The notes under the pieces were generated by a model, which was given only the letters and a program-made list of their open reading frames with translations, did not search any database and was not told the DNA's origin. Below, in pieces: positions 52,401-62,894 of a stretch of 64,000 nt of DNA. Position 1 is the stretch's first letter. Each line of letters opens with the position of its first letter. The position numbers were made by a program, and so were the translations under genes. This DNA comes from Telopea speciosissima (lineage: Eukaryota > Streptophyta > Magnoliopsida > Proteales > Proteaceae), in the NCBI RefSeq assembly GCF_018873765.1, contig NC_057916.1:25467001-25531000 (forward strand), given 5' to 3'.

Positions 52401-52503
52401 CTCACGCTCTCGGCTTGAACATACTATCAAAATGAAACGACGAAATCAGAAGAGAGACAGAAGATCGTGACAATTGCGTAATTACCGTGGCAATCATGGC
52501 CAT
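36771..52503 (-). CDS. SNX1: Sorting nexin 1 (PX-BAR, retromer)
   Basis: Peripheral endosomal membrane protein that binds PI3P and, with SNX2 proteins and the VPS26/29/35 core, sorts cargo such as auxin carriers away from vacuolar breakdown. Coding exons: 52486-52503, 52204-52335, 44620-44755, 40263-40396, 39956-40030, 38667-38826, 38390-38523, 38211-38279, 37781-37860, 37120-37180, 36771-36986. They sum to 1215 nt (404 residues; Arabidopsis SNX1 is similar), all GT-AG, phases consistent. The PX domain covers about residues 25-150, with SVTDPVKLGNGVQAYISYRV and the lipid-binding RRYSDF at 65-70. The rest is a helical BAR domain ending EEIVRFQEQKT, FHEFAKGQAKLAN, DAWRSLLPKLEA. Exon 1 is tiny: ATGGCCATG gives two possible starts, MAMIAT or MIAT; the first follows an in-frame TAA and is taken here. 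Intron 2 is 7.4 kb and intron 3 4.2 kb, both filled with transposons. Confidence 0.96.
37968..38091. mobile_element. 124-bp Mutator-type MITE in a SNX1 intron
   Basis: Perfect 9-bp duplication TATTAACTA at 37959-37967 and 38092-38100. The ends are related in inverted orientation: GGGATTGAGTTCCCTGTACG on the left and GGGAGAAAGAACGCTGCCAG on the reverse of the right. They resemble those of the element at 42241-42418, so the two belong to one family. Confidence 0.85.
39252..39429. mobile_element. 178-bp TIR element in a SNX1 intron
   Basis: A perfect 10-bp direct repeat GTGTAGACAC flanks it (39242-39251 and 39430-39439). The ends are inverted: CTGAGGTTCGCTGACCGGTA on the left, CTGCGGTTCCCCTGCCCGGT on the reverse of the right. 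The duplication length fits a Mutator-like origin. The interior is GC-rich against an AT-rich intron. Confidence 0.8.
42241..42418. mobile_element. 178-bp Mutator-type MITE in SNX1 intron 3
   Basis: Perfect 9-bp duplication TTTACTTTA (42232-42240 and 42419-42427). The TIRs are GGGCAAGAGATCGCTATCTG on the left and GGGAAAAAGAACACTAACTG on the reverse of the right, extending through GGTC and TGTRG. Confidence 0.9.
42428..43174 (+). mobile_element. 5'-truncated LINE (L1-type) fragment
   Basis: The + strand encodes the region after the reverse-transcriptase core: HFRYLGFIISKEGDI, VSQRIKVGWMKWRG, then with shifts and stops HHIDKLSVAEMRMLRWMSGK and APIQDKL. It ends with the typical GTAGCCGACCCCATTTAGTT and a (TTG)n tail at about 43158-43174. 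The catalytic YxDD part is absent. It is antisense to SNX1. Confidence 0.85.
43912..44308 (+). repeat. Two adjacent tandem duplications in SNX1 intron 3
   Basis: A unit of about 117 bp beginning GCAAGATTGA and containing CCCCACCCAACTGGCCACC occurs at 43912 and 44029. It is followed by a unit of about 79 bp beginning TTTCATTTGGATG and ending CCCACATCAACCTTA, at about 44150 and 44229. Both pairs differ at a few sites. Confidence 0.85.
44756..45318 (-). other. SNX1 intron 2, 3' part, nothing recognised
   Basis: AT-rich intron sequence just upstream of exon 3 in transcript direction. No repeats with definable ends. Confidence 0.5.
45319..46375 (+). mobile_element. LTR-like block in SNX1 intron 2
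   Basis: The block starts TGATGTAAAC and has a promoter-like CTATATATATATGTAAGAGC (about 45623) followed by a pyrimidine-rich leader (CTGTCTCTCTCC). It includes many CCCTAAAC-type tracts at 45890-46260 and ends near a TATTACA at about 46335. This layout is typical of a plant solo LTR, but no target-site duplication was found and it may be composite. Confidence 0.3.
46960..50740 (+). mobile_element. Host LTR of a second element, with primer site and gag start
   Basis: At about 50518-50527 the sequence CCCTACATCA is followed by ACTGGTAACAGAGC, one change from the TGGTATCAGAGC primer site complementary to initiator tRNA-Met, so an LTR ends here. Downstream, 50640-50735 reads like the coiled N-terminus of a gag (RMDQNIENKERLLLKN). 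Upstream, 46960-47754 resembles the middle of the solo LTR at 5493-6695. The LTR is split by the element at 47760-50078. The left end is not defined. Confidence 0.5.
47760..50078. mobile_element. Composite element with inverted LTR-like ends
   Basis: The ends are inverted copies over about 410 bp: 47760-48172 on + and 49668-50078 on -, both starting TGATG and containing CTGTGGACC, GGCTGAACTCGTTTGGGA, GGTCTAGTA and TGCTCCCA. They are the 5' part of the LTR family seen at 5493-6695. A perfect 5-bp duplication AGAAA flanks the whole (47755-47759 and 50079-50083). The 1.5-kb middle is AT-rich, with a T run (about 49345-49372) and a patch of GTCGAAACC repeats (49490-49545), and no recognised gene. 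LTR elements normally have direct, not inverted, LTRs. Confidence 0.75.
50741..52203 (-). other. SNX1 intron 2, 5' part, nothing recognised
   Basis: AT-rich intron sequence between the gag-like remnant and SNX1 exon 2. No coding or element signature. Confidence 0.5.
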
Positions 52504-52765
52504 CACAAATTAATTCGATGAAGAAGAAACTCAAGAGAGCTCCGACTGAACCGAATGCAGAGAAATAACCAACCCCAGTTGCAATATGAGAAGGGAAGAG
52601 ACGAAGGAACAAGCTTGTTTCCGGCAGTCAGACTGCAGTGTTAAGTTTGCTGTTCATACTAAAATGCACCTTCGAGCGTAGTGCGCCTCCTGGCATCAGT
52701 ACGTGGCAAACCGGCAATTTGTGGCCAGCCCAGCCCAGAACCTTCTGTACCGAACTCTGTAAGGT
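52504..52765 (-). promoter_or_regulatory. SNX1 5' UTR and proximal promoter region
   Basis: This is the only unique sequence between the SNX1 start codons and the foldback element at 52766. No TATA box or named motif could be picked with confidence. The transcription start is unknown. Confidence 0.4.
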
Positions 52766-53123
52766 GAGAATAATTATCACCTCCAATTTGGGGGCCTCAA
52801 AGTTTTTCAATTCCTCTAATCGGGGGAGTGGACCCATCTTAGGCAGGGTTTTCGAGAAGGTTGGAAGATCATTATCACCTAAAAATCTGACACCCTCTAA
52901 TTCCCTATAATCCCTCACATGGGAGTGAAATGATCATTTATCCACTGCCTTGGGAAGTGTATCCAGATAGTGGGTAAGTGGTCATTTCAACTCCCATGTG
53001 AGGGATTGTAAGGAAATTGGAGGGTGTCAGAATTATAGGAGATAAAAATTCAAGGGTAAGATGGTCATTCCACCTCTATGTGAGGGATTGAAGGGAACAA
53101 CAAATTAGAAGAAATAACGATTC
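52766..53123. mobile_element. Foldback element upstream of SNX1
   Basis: The inner arms 52878-52943 and 52966-53040 are inverted copies sharing TCTGACACCCTC and AATCCCTCACATGGGAG. The outer ends (ATTATCACCTCCAATTTG and, reversed, GTTATTTCTTCTAATTTG) also pair. The whole could fold into a hairpin of about 350 nt. No target-site duplication was found. It begins about 260 bp upstream of the SNX1 start. Confidence 0.7.
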
Positions 53124-55909
53124 CGTGTGTCTCATCTCCGATTTGGTCATGTTTTTTTTCTCTTTTTTTCAGTAAATAAATGGGAAAAAAAAAACGTATA
53201 TTAAAAAATCACATAAACTATTTACAAACTTTGCCATTGTGTGATTGTTTGACCTATCCTCAATGGCTTTTGAGGGCTAATTTCCAAAGAGACTCAAGCA
53301 TAAGATCATCTCTACATAAACTAAAATCAACTGTTGAGAAGTCATATTTTTTTGAGTTGGGCCTAGAGGTGAATATGTGACTATGGTCGAGGGCCTAGCT
53401 CTAGTGTTAGATACGGTACCAATTACTTGGATCAGACGGATCTATTTTTGTTTTTCTTCAAAAAAAATTATAATTTTACCCTTGATCCATACTGATCCAC
53501 TAATACAGGATTGGCTAGGGATAGTATTGGATTCTGACAATATCGATGCGATAGCGGTTCCTCAAACATTGTTGGATTCAAAATAAATGCATGGAGATGC
53601 AGATCTGAATTCAATTATGAAAATACGGATAAGTCAAATTTCAATTATATATCAAACGGATCTGAACATCTTGTTCAAAGTTTGAATCCAATTATTAATT
53701 TTGGGATTAGGATCATTATTGGAAAATCAGGTTTTTGACTCAACTCGCCATTTTCAAAGCCCCGTGACTAGGGTGAGTCAAACCTAATTAAGTCAAGTTT
53801 TTATTTTATTTTTATTAATAGTTTCTTTCTTTTCTTTCTCTTAGTGAGGATGGACAGGGACTAAGGCTATGATTGCTTCACAAGTGAAAAGAAAAAAAAA
53901 AAAGGATAATATTAAAGACATTGAATAATAAATCTAGGGTTTTGTTTAGTTATAGACCAAACTTATTATCTATGAATAGCATATACCTAATTTTTATTTT
54001 TTTAAAAAAGACATATTTGATGAGTTTCACATGACGGGCAAAAAGCATTGAGGCAATAAAAACTTGGATCAACTCAAACCCAATATGATCATTTATTAAA
54101 CCTAGGCAAATCATCGTGACTCCTAACCAGGTTCAGTGTTTTTTTTTAACTCAATTCGGGTGACTCACCTGAATCAAAACATGGTTTTCCAACTATGATT
54201 AGGATAGAATAATCCAATTATGTTAAAAGACTTCAAAATAAAATAAAACATCCCACATGGCTCTTCTAAGTTTATAGAACACCATATCGAAAATCATATT
54301 TGTCATCGCCAACACCAATACGATTGGCTCTATCAAGCTGATTCAAGATCAAAAAGTTAAATTTTATTAAAAAAATCTATTTTTTAGTTCATGCAACCGA
54401 TCCATATCAATATTGTTCTCCGACAATATCAATATGTATCGATCAAATATCGACACCTAGAACCTTGTTTCTAACCATTGAATATAAATGATATGGCATA
54501 AATTAAGACACGTCAATCAAATGTCAACTCCTTCGTGTATTAGTAGGCATCCCTAAATATAGTGCATTATCCCCGATGGTCTTGGATTTGAATTCTTCAA
54601 AGCTCTATTATGACAAACAATGTTTATGCTGAAACTGGATATATGAATAAGGGACTTGGGACTGTTTATCTACAAAATTTTAGTCCATTTAAGTTGTCAC
54701 ATGAAAAAATCTAGCCGGCTAGTCTATGGAAAATCAAACGAATTGGACCAAGGTGTTGATCTAGATATGAAAAGAAATTATGGTGATGACCCAACTTAAC
54801 TGGACTAAAATTTATTTTCATAACTAGGTGTTGATCTAGACATGAAATATAATCCGCTTGATCATTGAACATATATTTTGATTTCAAAACCCGTTAAGGT
54901 AAGTATATTTTTCAAATCCAATCCAACCCAATTATTTGACATTACTAGATAGGATTTTAAGAAAAGAGTTCGTTGATCGGTGGATCACGGGGATTTCAGG
55001 GCATAGGAGGGAGAGAAAATAAAAAAATGAAGGTATTATCGACCCTTCGTTAAATAAGGGGGAAGAGATATATTTGGTTCCATAGCGTAGTGTCCCAGAA
55101 CACGGTGTTAGTTATTTGGTCGACGGACTAGAAAAAAAAAACTTTTTAACATGGTGTTCTAAACCTTTTTTTTTTGGGGGGGGGGGGGAGGGGGTTAGAA
55201 TTGCACATGTACATCCTGGGCGAGGGACGAAAAATATAATTTGCTTTTAATCCACCATAAATCAGATCGTCTAACACATGGTTTTAGTGCATGGTATCGG
55301 AACATGTATTGATCAACTCAGGAAACAACAAGGTATCAGACAAGTTTGCCCTTGATTCTCCTTGAAATTTATTATTATTATTAATTTTTTTTTTTTTTAT
55401 CATTTCACCCCTTCTGTACCATGTCACCAATACGATATCAACATGGTATCGGGATTGGGATCAGTCACTTGCAAAATCGGTACATATCACCCGATACAGG
55501 CGATATGATACCGATATCTCAAACCATGGTCTAACAAAACCCCATTGATACCCTTTATTTGGAGTGGTCGTTTCTAATCAAAATACGATCATTTGATATC
55601 TCTATTATGTCCCTATATAATACATTTATGGCTGTCAACTTGAAACATGGATTCAAGAGTTATGATAAACCAATTCAGATCAGAACCAGCTGAGTCGATC
55701 CCTATTCTGGCCAATATCCTTGCAAAAACTAAGTTATTGCAGATATTTTATGAATTCTATTGATTTCTAATTGATTCTAGACGATTTTGAACAGAATCGA
55801 TTGAGACATGATCCTTAACCCAATCCAGCATTTTGAATCCTTAGCTCAAAGTCAAAAAGTTGTCTTTTGGGGAAAAACTTGGATGACCTAATATAGGCTT
55901 TTTGTTAGG
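53124..55909. other. AT-rich intergenic DNA, no gene recognised
   Basis: No coding signature. Patches around 53510-53560 and 55270-55530 contain GGTATCGG/CCGATACC-type motifs in both orientations, suggesting eroded MITEs. A G run lies at about 55168-55190. Confidence 0.5.
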
Positions 55910-57150
55910 TTGAATCAATTACTATTGGAGGTGTCTTTCATCAAGACACCACACGTCATAAATATGGTGGAAAGTTTAGTATGATTGAGGTTAAAGATGC
56001 CTTAAGAAGGATGAAAGTATACAATACTCCAAGCTCTAATGAGATTCCAATGGAAGTGTGTAAAACCCTTGGAGGTTATGGGTTTACTGGTTAACCAATT
56101 TGGTTAATAGGATGATGAATAATAGGAAGAAGCTAGATGAGTGGAGGATAAGCATCGTAGTCCCGATCTACAAAAATAAAGATGATATCCAAAACTGTAA
56201 TAAATATAGAAGCACAAAGTTTGAGTCACACTATGAAACTTTGAGAAAAGGTTATTGAAGCCCGTTTGAGAAGGGAGATCTATATCTCGGTGAACCAATT
56301 TGACTTTGTAGTAAGTAGATCCACAACAGAAGCTATCAATTTATTGAGGAGACTCATGGAAAGATAAACAAATAACAAGGAAGATCTTCATTGGGTTCAA
56401 TCATTAATAAGAAGGTAGCATAAAAGATGAGGTTTCACATAGAATTAAAGTGGGATGGATGAAGTGGAGAGATGCATCAGAAGTGTTGTGTGACTGACGT
56501 ATTTCTTTAAAGCTTAAAGGAAAGTTCTATAGGATTGTTGTATGATCGGCTATGATGTATACGGCAGAATGTCGGACAATTAAGAAGTGTCATATTGAGA
56601 AATTATGTGTGACATAAATGAGGATGTTAAGATGGATGTGTGGAAAAAACAAGGAAGGATAAAGTAATAAATGATCGTATTAGAGCTAACTTGAGAGTTA
56701 CTCCGATCCATGACAAGCTCCGAGAGATCCATTTGAGGTGGTATAATCATATTCAACGAAGGCCTAGGGACACTCCAATAAGTAAGAGTGATTTAATTTC
56801 GATTAAATGAGCTAAAATAGTAGGGGGGTGGGCAGGTCTAAAATGACTAGGAAAAGTGGTGAGGAAGGACATATATAGTCTTGATCTTGTAGCAAGTATG
56901 ACCTTGTTGGGCTGTGCTTTTTTCCTCTTACTTGTATCTACCAATTTTTCTTTCTATTATTACATCATTCATTTGTCATTTTTCAAATTTTCACTTCTCA
57001 TCTCATTTCCCTTCCCTATATTTTCTATCTCTTCATTCCCTTATTTTGTCTAGTATTCAATTTTTTACCTACTTTGTTAGTTAGGCGTGTAGTCAACTCA
57101 TTAAGTTAGGATACAACTGAGTTTGTTGTTGTTGTTATTGTTATAGTATT
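55910..57150 (+). mobile_element. Decayed LINE (L1-type) with internal deletion
   Basis: The + strand carries broken reverse-transcriptase blocks: VKDALRRMK, SSNEIPMEVCK, then AINLLRRLMER and NNKEDLH. It then jumps straight to the post-catalytic region (HRIKVGWMKWRDASEVLCD near 56440), so the YxDD core is deleted. Many stops and shifts are present. It ends with AGTTGTATCC on the reverse strand and a TTG-rich tail (57122-57145). It is of the same family as 42428-43174. Confidence 0.8.
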
Positions 57151-57433
57151 TGGTATAAGAGCCAGCTCTCCTAGTAACTGCATTGCATCCACCACTGGAA
57201 TGTGCTTTGGTATAGGATACACAAATAATTTTAATAGTCAATTTCACCTAAGGTTATGTTTGGAAGGCAAGAAAAGAATAGAAAATAAAAGAAAAAACAA
57301 AAAAACAAACTGAATTGAAGAAGAGAAATAGACACATAAATCAATAATTGTATCATAATATTGTTATGTTGAGGTATTTTAGAGACTTCAATTTTATTGG
57401 GATGCATGAATAATAAGTAATTTACAAAACTAA

Positions 57434-58081
57434 GGCTTGATTTGGTATGATTTCTATTTCAATTTTGGATTGATTTCTTAAAATAGTCAACAAATAGATT
57501 TGTGGTCAAAAACTTGAAATTGTTTTGGTTGTATCAATATGAAATATTTCAAGAATAAAAAAATCCATTTAATAGTTCAAATTTTATGAATAGATTCTCT
57601 ATATTTCTTTGGGAAGGATGGTGGTGGTGGCGGCGAGGCAGTGGTGGTGGTGACATGGAAGTAGTGGAGGTGGTGGTGGTGGTGGCGGTGGTGGTGATGG
57701 CAGGGTAGTGGTGGTAGCGGGTAGTGGTGGTGGTGGTGGTTGTAACAGGGTAGTAGTGGTGGTAGTGGTGTTGGTGGCAGTGGGAATGGTGGTAGTGGTG
57801 GGGGTGGCAATGGTGGGAGTGGGGTGGTGATGGTGAGACCATTAGGAGAAGAAGGGTGGTGTTTTATTTTTAACATAAAATTACTACTTTACCCATGAAA
57901 TTAACCATGTGTTCATTCAAGAGCAAGAGTGCTAAATCAAATGAAATATAAATTATGAAACAGCCTCAGCTATTTCAGAATTTCTATTTCCCTAAAATAA
58001 GGTGCAAAAATCAAACCAAACAATTTCAGAAATGGAACTCACCTTCTGAAATTGAAATAAAAATCATACCAAATTAGGCGT
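57434..58081. mobile_element. Candidate TIR element containing a GGT-repeat tract
   Basis: The left end GGCTTGATTTGGTATGATTT and the reverse of the right end CGCCTAATTTGGTATGATTT are inverted copies that continue with TATTTCAATTT. TAA on the left (57431-57433) and right (58082-58084) may be a 3-bp duplication as in PIF/Harbinger elements. The interior holds a GGT/GGC-rich tract of about 220 bp (57615-57840). Confidence 0.5.
57615..57840 (+). repeat. GGT/GGC-rich trinucleotide tract, copy 1
   Basis: A degenerate (GGT)n tract with GGC, AGT and GAT variants. It shares an ordered block (GGTGATGGCAGGGTAGTGG ... GTAACAGGGTAGTAGTGG) with the tract at 58157-58302. Its reverse strand translates as His/Pro/Thr runs, which is repeat artefact rather than a gene. 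Confidence 0.9.
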
Positions 58082-58156
58082 TAAGTAGATCTTTTCAAAA
58101 TTTCTGGATATAAAACAAATTTTAAATCTAATTAATCTCCTTATCGTAAATCTAGA

Positions 58157-58302
58157 TAAGGAGTGGAGGTGGTGGTGGTGGTGGTGGCGGCGGTAGTGGT
58201 GGCAGCGACAGTGGTGGCGGTGGTGGTGATGGCAGGGTAGTGGTGGTAGTGGGGTAGTGGAGGTGGTGGTGGTAGTAACAGGGTAGTAGTGGTGGTGGTG
58301 GC
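58157..58302 (+). repeat. GGT/GGC-rich tract, copy 2, cut by the Gypsy LTR
   Basis: It has the same order of variants as copy 1 and stops abruptly at the TG of the LTR at 58303, so the retrotransposon inserted into this tract. The other half should lie beyond the element, outside the window. Confidence 0.85.
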
Positions 58303-59042
58303 TGTTAAATCCGTGCCCAAAACCCGGTTTGAAACGCGATCTGACCACCGGTCTGGTTTAAACCTTTTGTGTAGAACCAAGAGTGGAGTACGCTCGTGAA
58401 CGTGGGTCATAATACTCAAGCCATCACACGAGATTGTCGATCAGCGAAACAGGGGAAGTCCTCGAGGAAAGATCCACCGTCGAGAGAAAGGGGGAAAATC
58501 GTCCACGAAAGCATATTCTTGGAATTCCCTTATGATAGGGATCCTGGGGCCCGCACTCGAATCGCCCTTATCCACTTAGCGATGATTGGGAGTAAGTCAC
58601 TATCCGAATAATTCATGCCTATGCATGACCATTAATAAGCATAAGAACTAGAATGGGCTTGGGCTTAGGAGCTTAGTCTCTTTCTAATTGTAACTAGAAC
58701 TTAGGACATGGGCCATGGGCCATGGGCCCAAGTGGATCCAATGGCCCAATGACTTAAACTAGACCTTGGGCTTATACCTAACCAAACAAGCTCCTAAACA
58801 AATGGACCTAAGGACTTGAGACTAACCAAACAAGACCTAATGCCTAGATGGGTTATTAAAGACCCAAAACTACTATTCACCTCACATTTCAATCCTAAAT
58901 CGTGGAGAGGAGAGGAGAAAAAGAAAGAAGAAGAAAGAGAAGAAGAAAGAAGAAGAAGAAAGAAGAAGAAAGAAGAAGAGGAAGAAGGAAGGAGAAGGGA
59001 GAAGTATGGTGGAGCACAAGCTATCATCATCAACCCTTGGTG

Positions 59043-59084
<42 letters not shown>

Positions 59085-61611
59085 TCTCTTTCCCTAATTC
59101 TATTACCTAGGGTTTGAATTGGTTGAGCACACCTTGAGTGCTCCATCTACTCAATTAGAAGAGCCATTAATGGCAAATCCTTGATGTTTAACTATGAAGC
59201 ACCTAACCCTACCTTAAACCCATTCACCCTTCTCCATTTATGAACCCTAAGTTGGGGATTTACCTCCATTTATGGGTTTTACCAACCCTCATGGAATATC
59301 GTAGATGTGTGGGTTTGAGGGGTGTTAAATAACATTGATTAAAGACCCTTTCAAAACCCCAATACCCAAACCCATGAGTTTTCTTTCCATATGTATTTTA
59401 ATGGAGGAAAACCTAATCGATCATGGGGTTTACAAACCCATGTTGGGTGTGTGCTATGGCACCTTGGTTGGAGTTGTTCTCATGGCCAAAGAGACCCCTA
59501 AAAACCCCTAAGAATATCCCATTTTAGCCCAAGACTTTGGGCTGCAAAACCATTCTCGAATGGCATGAACAAAAGATGGCACATGGACAGGCACATGCAA
59601 GTGCCATCCCGAGAAACTAGATCTGCCGGTGGGAAGTCCGAGAGGGACAGCACATGGACAGCACATGCAAGTGCCGCCCGAGAAAAGATCTCCGGTGGGA
59701 GGTTCGAGAGGGACAGGCACATGGACAGCACATGCAAGTGCGTCCGAGAAAGATCTCCGGTGGGAGGTCCGAGAGGGACAGCACATGCAAGTGCCACCCG
59801 AGAACCTAGATCTCGGTGGGAAAGTCCGAGAGGGACAGCACATGGACAGCACATGATATAGCCTTCTGTATGTGCCGGTCCCCTATTTTAGCCTTGTTTG
59901 ATAACTTATGGGGCCCAACTCTTCTAGCCCTAAGGCACTAATCTCTCCCCACGTTGTACACTCTCTTTAGGTTGACTGACCGGCTCGGGCGTATTAGTAC
60001 GTGGGGCGGTACTTGGCATCGAACGTCGATTTGAAGAGCTCCATCGACGATTGATCGAGAATCAGGTGAGTGAGTTGAGCAAACGTCTTAATTTATGGAA
60101 TGTTTGTGTGTCGTGTCTTGCGAATGTCATTCATGCATGTGTGCTATAATATATAATTATTAGTAAGATATAGGGACGATATAAATGTTTAGATGTTGAT
60201 AGGACTTTACATTCTTGTCTTGCGATATTATTTATTTTCTTGCATTATGGTGCGAATGGTGTTGGATTTAGTTATGGGACTCGGTGCGGTTGGGCTGGAC
60301 CTGGGGATTCTATAATATGGACTCACTCATGGCATGTAGATCTAGGGCTTCGGAGCGAGATCCAAGTGCCGGTGGGTCTGGGCTTGAGATTACCGTACTT
60401 GAAATTGCATTAGAATTGTCCATTGCATTAGGTGGAAACGGGATGGTGACCGACCGACTACCTTCGGTATTCACATCTCGTACTTGTATACGCTTATGGG
60501 CTAGAGGGGCGAGAGGATAGCCGGCCGACCGTATTTGGTATCTATGGACTCGGCCTCGGCTTATGCACATGCGTGCCTCACTCATACAATAGGTGAATCT
60601 GGCTAGGATAAATGTTTACCCAGACTATGACCCTTACCGACGGGGGTTAGGTGTCGGTCAAATCCGTGGGTTCCGACCGTTATTCGGGTATACCCACCCG
60701 GGAAGTTCGGCGCCAACCGTATTTTGGGCCGAACGCCAGACGGGATTTGACTTGGGGTTTGCGATATCTCTTGGTGGAGACCGTCAGACGAGGCTTCCAG
60801 CGTGACTCGGGTTTGTCATCGCGGTATACCATCCGCTTATGGTACCGATGTCGGGATGCTACCTAAGGTGTTGCTATAGTACTATACCGACTTAGTTGTG
60901 TGTTAGGTGGATAACAATAAAACTATATATCATCATTCATTCATGTAGCATGATTGTAAATTGTATGTGATGTACGGTCTACCTTGGTGGTATGGGACAC
61001 CTTGGTATCCGTCCATCATGTATGGTTTGCGATCAACCCCATTCATTATTATTATTGTGTATGTTTGTGTGGCTTAGCCACTCATTGGGCTCGATTGGAG
61101 CTCACTCCTCGAGGAAACATATTTTTAGTTGATGCGGTACATTCGAGCAGAGTGGCACGAGTACGAGACTCCCGAGGTCTGGTTACGTTGATTGGTGGGC
61201 TCCGGAGATCGTGGAGCATGGACCGAGTGTTGCTGCGATTTGTGTTCCTTGGCGGGATAGTGACTTATGGCGGTGGCCATCTTTTGATGCACTTGATTAT
61301 TCATTTTGAATTATAGGTGTATTCTTTTGATTCCTTTCATGATAGATGTATTATTTATATAGTAGGTAATACATAGGTCCCGATTAGAACGAATTGTACT
61401 TGAAGGGGTAAACTTGAATAGATGATATTTTATATGCTATCACCTAGCTTCGCTAACTCGATGTTATTAATATTAATCCTTTCTTTTTTTACCTATTATC
61501 CGTCGTTGTGAATGAGTAAGTCTTGGCATCGCATCGGTGATTCTGGTGGTTGGAGAGCGTAGTTGTATGCTCCGGTTGCATTTCCCGTGGTTCGGGATGG
61601 GGGTGTGATGA
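58303..61611 (+). repeat. 5' LTR (~3.3 kb)
   Basis: It starts at TGTTAAATCC. The end is placed at GGGTGTGATGA, just before TTGGTATCGAGC, by analogy with the usual TGTGACA plus TGGTATCAGAGC junction. It includes an AAGAAG-rich purine tract (58905-59000), a CT microsatellite (59045-59081) and a minisatellite (59575-59858). The exact end is uncertain because the 3' LTR is cut by the window. Confidence 0.7.
59575..59858 (+). repeat. Minisatellite, period ~67 bp, four copies
   Basis: The core GCACATGCAAGTGC recurs at 59591, 59661, 59728 and 59780, each followed by CCGAGAA, AGATCT, GGTGGGA and GTCCGAGAGGGACAG. One copy lacks a CACATGGACAG sub-repeat. Open frames here on both strands are products of the repeat. 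Confidence 0.9.
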
Positions 61612-62309
61612 CTTGGTATCGAGCGTGATGCTCTACCTCATGGACTAACTCGGTGTTCACACGACCCGATTTACTCTAAATTAGGGTTAAATATTAAAAG
61701 CCTTAACCATAAACAAGAATCAAGACAACAAGGGAGAATATATAAATTTTCTTGATAGAACAATGCTTTGATAATACAAATAAAGGTAGGAGACTTCTAT
61801 AGAACATAAACCAGTTTAGAAATGAAGAAAAGATGAGAAACTACATACTAAACCCTAGGAGTTACAAAAAAAAAAAAAAGGATATATACTAAGGTTTATG
61901 AGGGTAAAGTCATGGACAATGATGTAAAATATAATGATAACTGGGATTAGCCTAACCATAAAGAGCTATTGTATATATTAGGAAAATTTATACATTATAG
62001 GATTGCTGTTGCATAAGCCCAACGACTTCAAGATACACCAATACCAATAAAAAATTGGGGCCCTTGGTCTATAAAAATAAAAAAATAAATAAATAAATAA
62101 AAAATAAAAAATAAAAAAATAAAAAAAGAAGAAAAATTGTGGTTAGGAACATTACGAATAACATTTTGAATAGTGAATCATACCATAAGCGGTATAGGAA
62201 CGGAAGAAGCTTACACATTGAGATGGATTAGCAAATAGCTAATTTATACAAAAGAAAAGCTCACCCGAGCCTTTTCACAAACACCTCAAACTCATCACCT
62301 GGGCATTCG

Positions 62310-62420
62310 TTGCTACGATCGCAACAAGCGGGGCATATGTCCAAGACTTGCTCGCAAGAAGCCCGTGTATGTGCCAAACCCGCAGCCATCGGTCCCATGC
62401 AACCCTGGAGTGTATTCAAC
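62310..62420 (+). pseudogene. Gag zinc-knuckle remnant
   Basis: One frame gives CYDRNKRG and the next frame GHMSKTCSQEAR, so a CCHC knuckle (C-x2-C-x4-H-x4-C) is split by a single-base shift, and its second Cys is Arg. This is the nucleic-acid-binding motif at the end of Gypsy gag. Confidence 0.65.
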
Positions 62421-62894
62421 ATGCCCGCAGATGAGGCAGAGTCATCATCAGCAGTGATGGCAGTACCTTATGTCTATACCTATCACTGTGCACGCATTAT
62501 TGATTTAGAGTTTACGACTCAATTTAGTCACCCACGGTCGTTAGTTGTAATTCCAACTTGCGTAAGCTAGCTGTCGGTGAGAGACTTTCCGCAGGACTTG
62601 TTACGTGGGCTAATGATTAGGGGAAATTATCTTTCATTTTTCTCGTGGCCTTAGTGTGCCGGGCTTTCTTTGGGAACCACCTAGAAATTTTGAGTATTGG
62701 TCCTAAGTACCCTTAGGTAAGCCTATGGCCCCACATGTCTCTCGGAGAGCCATTTTTAGGACTTGGTGGTAAATCTACCGGAATGCTGGGATTGGCTTGG
62801 TGTATGGGCCGATACGTTCGGGGACCTTGTCCAAGAGGGAAACCCAAGATTTGTGTCTAGATTCTGAAGGGACGGTGAAAAAATATATATATAT

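Noticed and set aside
53180-53586. Two consecutive + frames near a G/A-rich start
   Set aside because: No family signature, AT-rich intergenic composition, and no splice-consistent gene model.
57549-58419. His/Pro/Thr-rich frames on the minus strand
   Set aside because: They are translations of the GGT repeat tracts, open in several frames at once.
58794-59117. Lys/Glu-rich and Ser/Leu-rich frames
   Set aside because: They come from the AAGAAG and CT simple repeats within the LTR.
59498-59861. Frames of about 100 codons on both strands
   Set aside because: They are products of the 67-bp minisatellite; the repeat keeps several frames open.
60284-61316. Frames of 70-110 codons in the Gypsy LTR
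   Set aside because: They lie within the LTR, upstream of the primer site, with no known domain.
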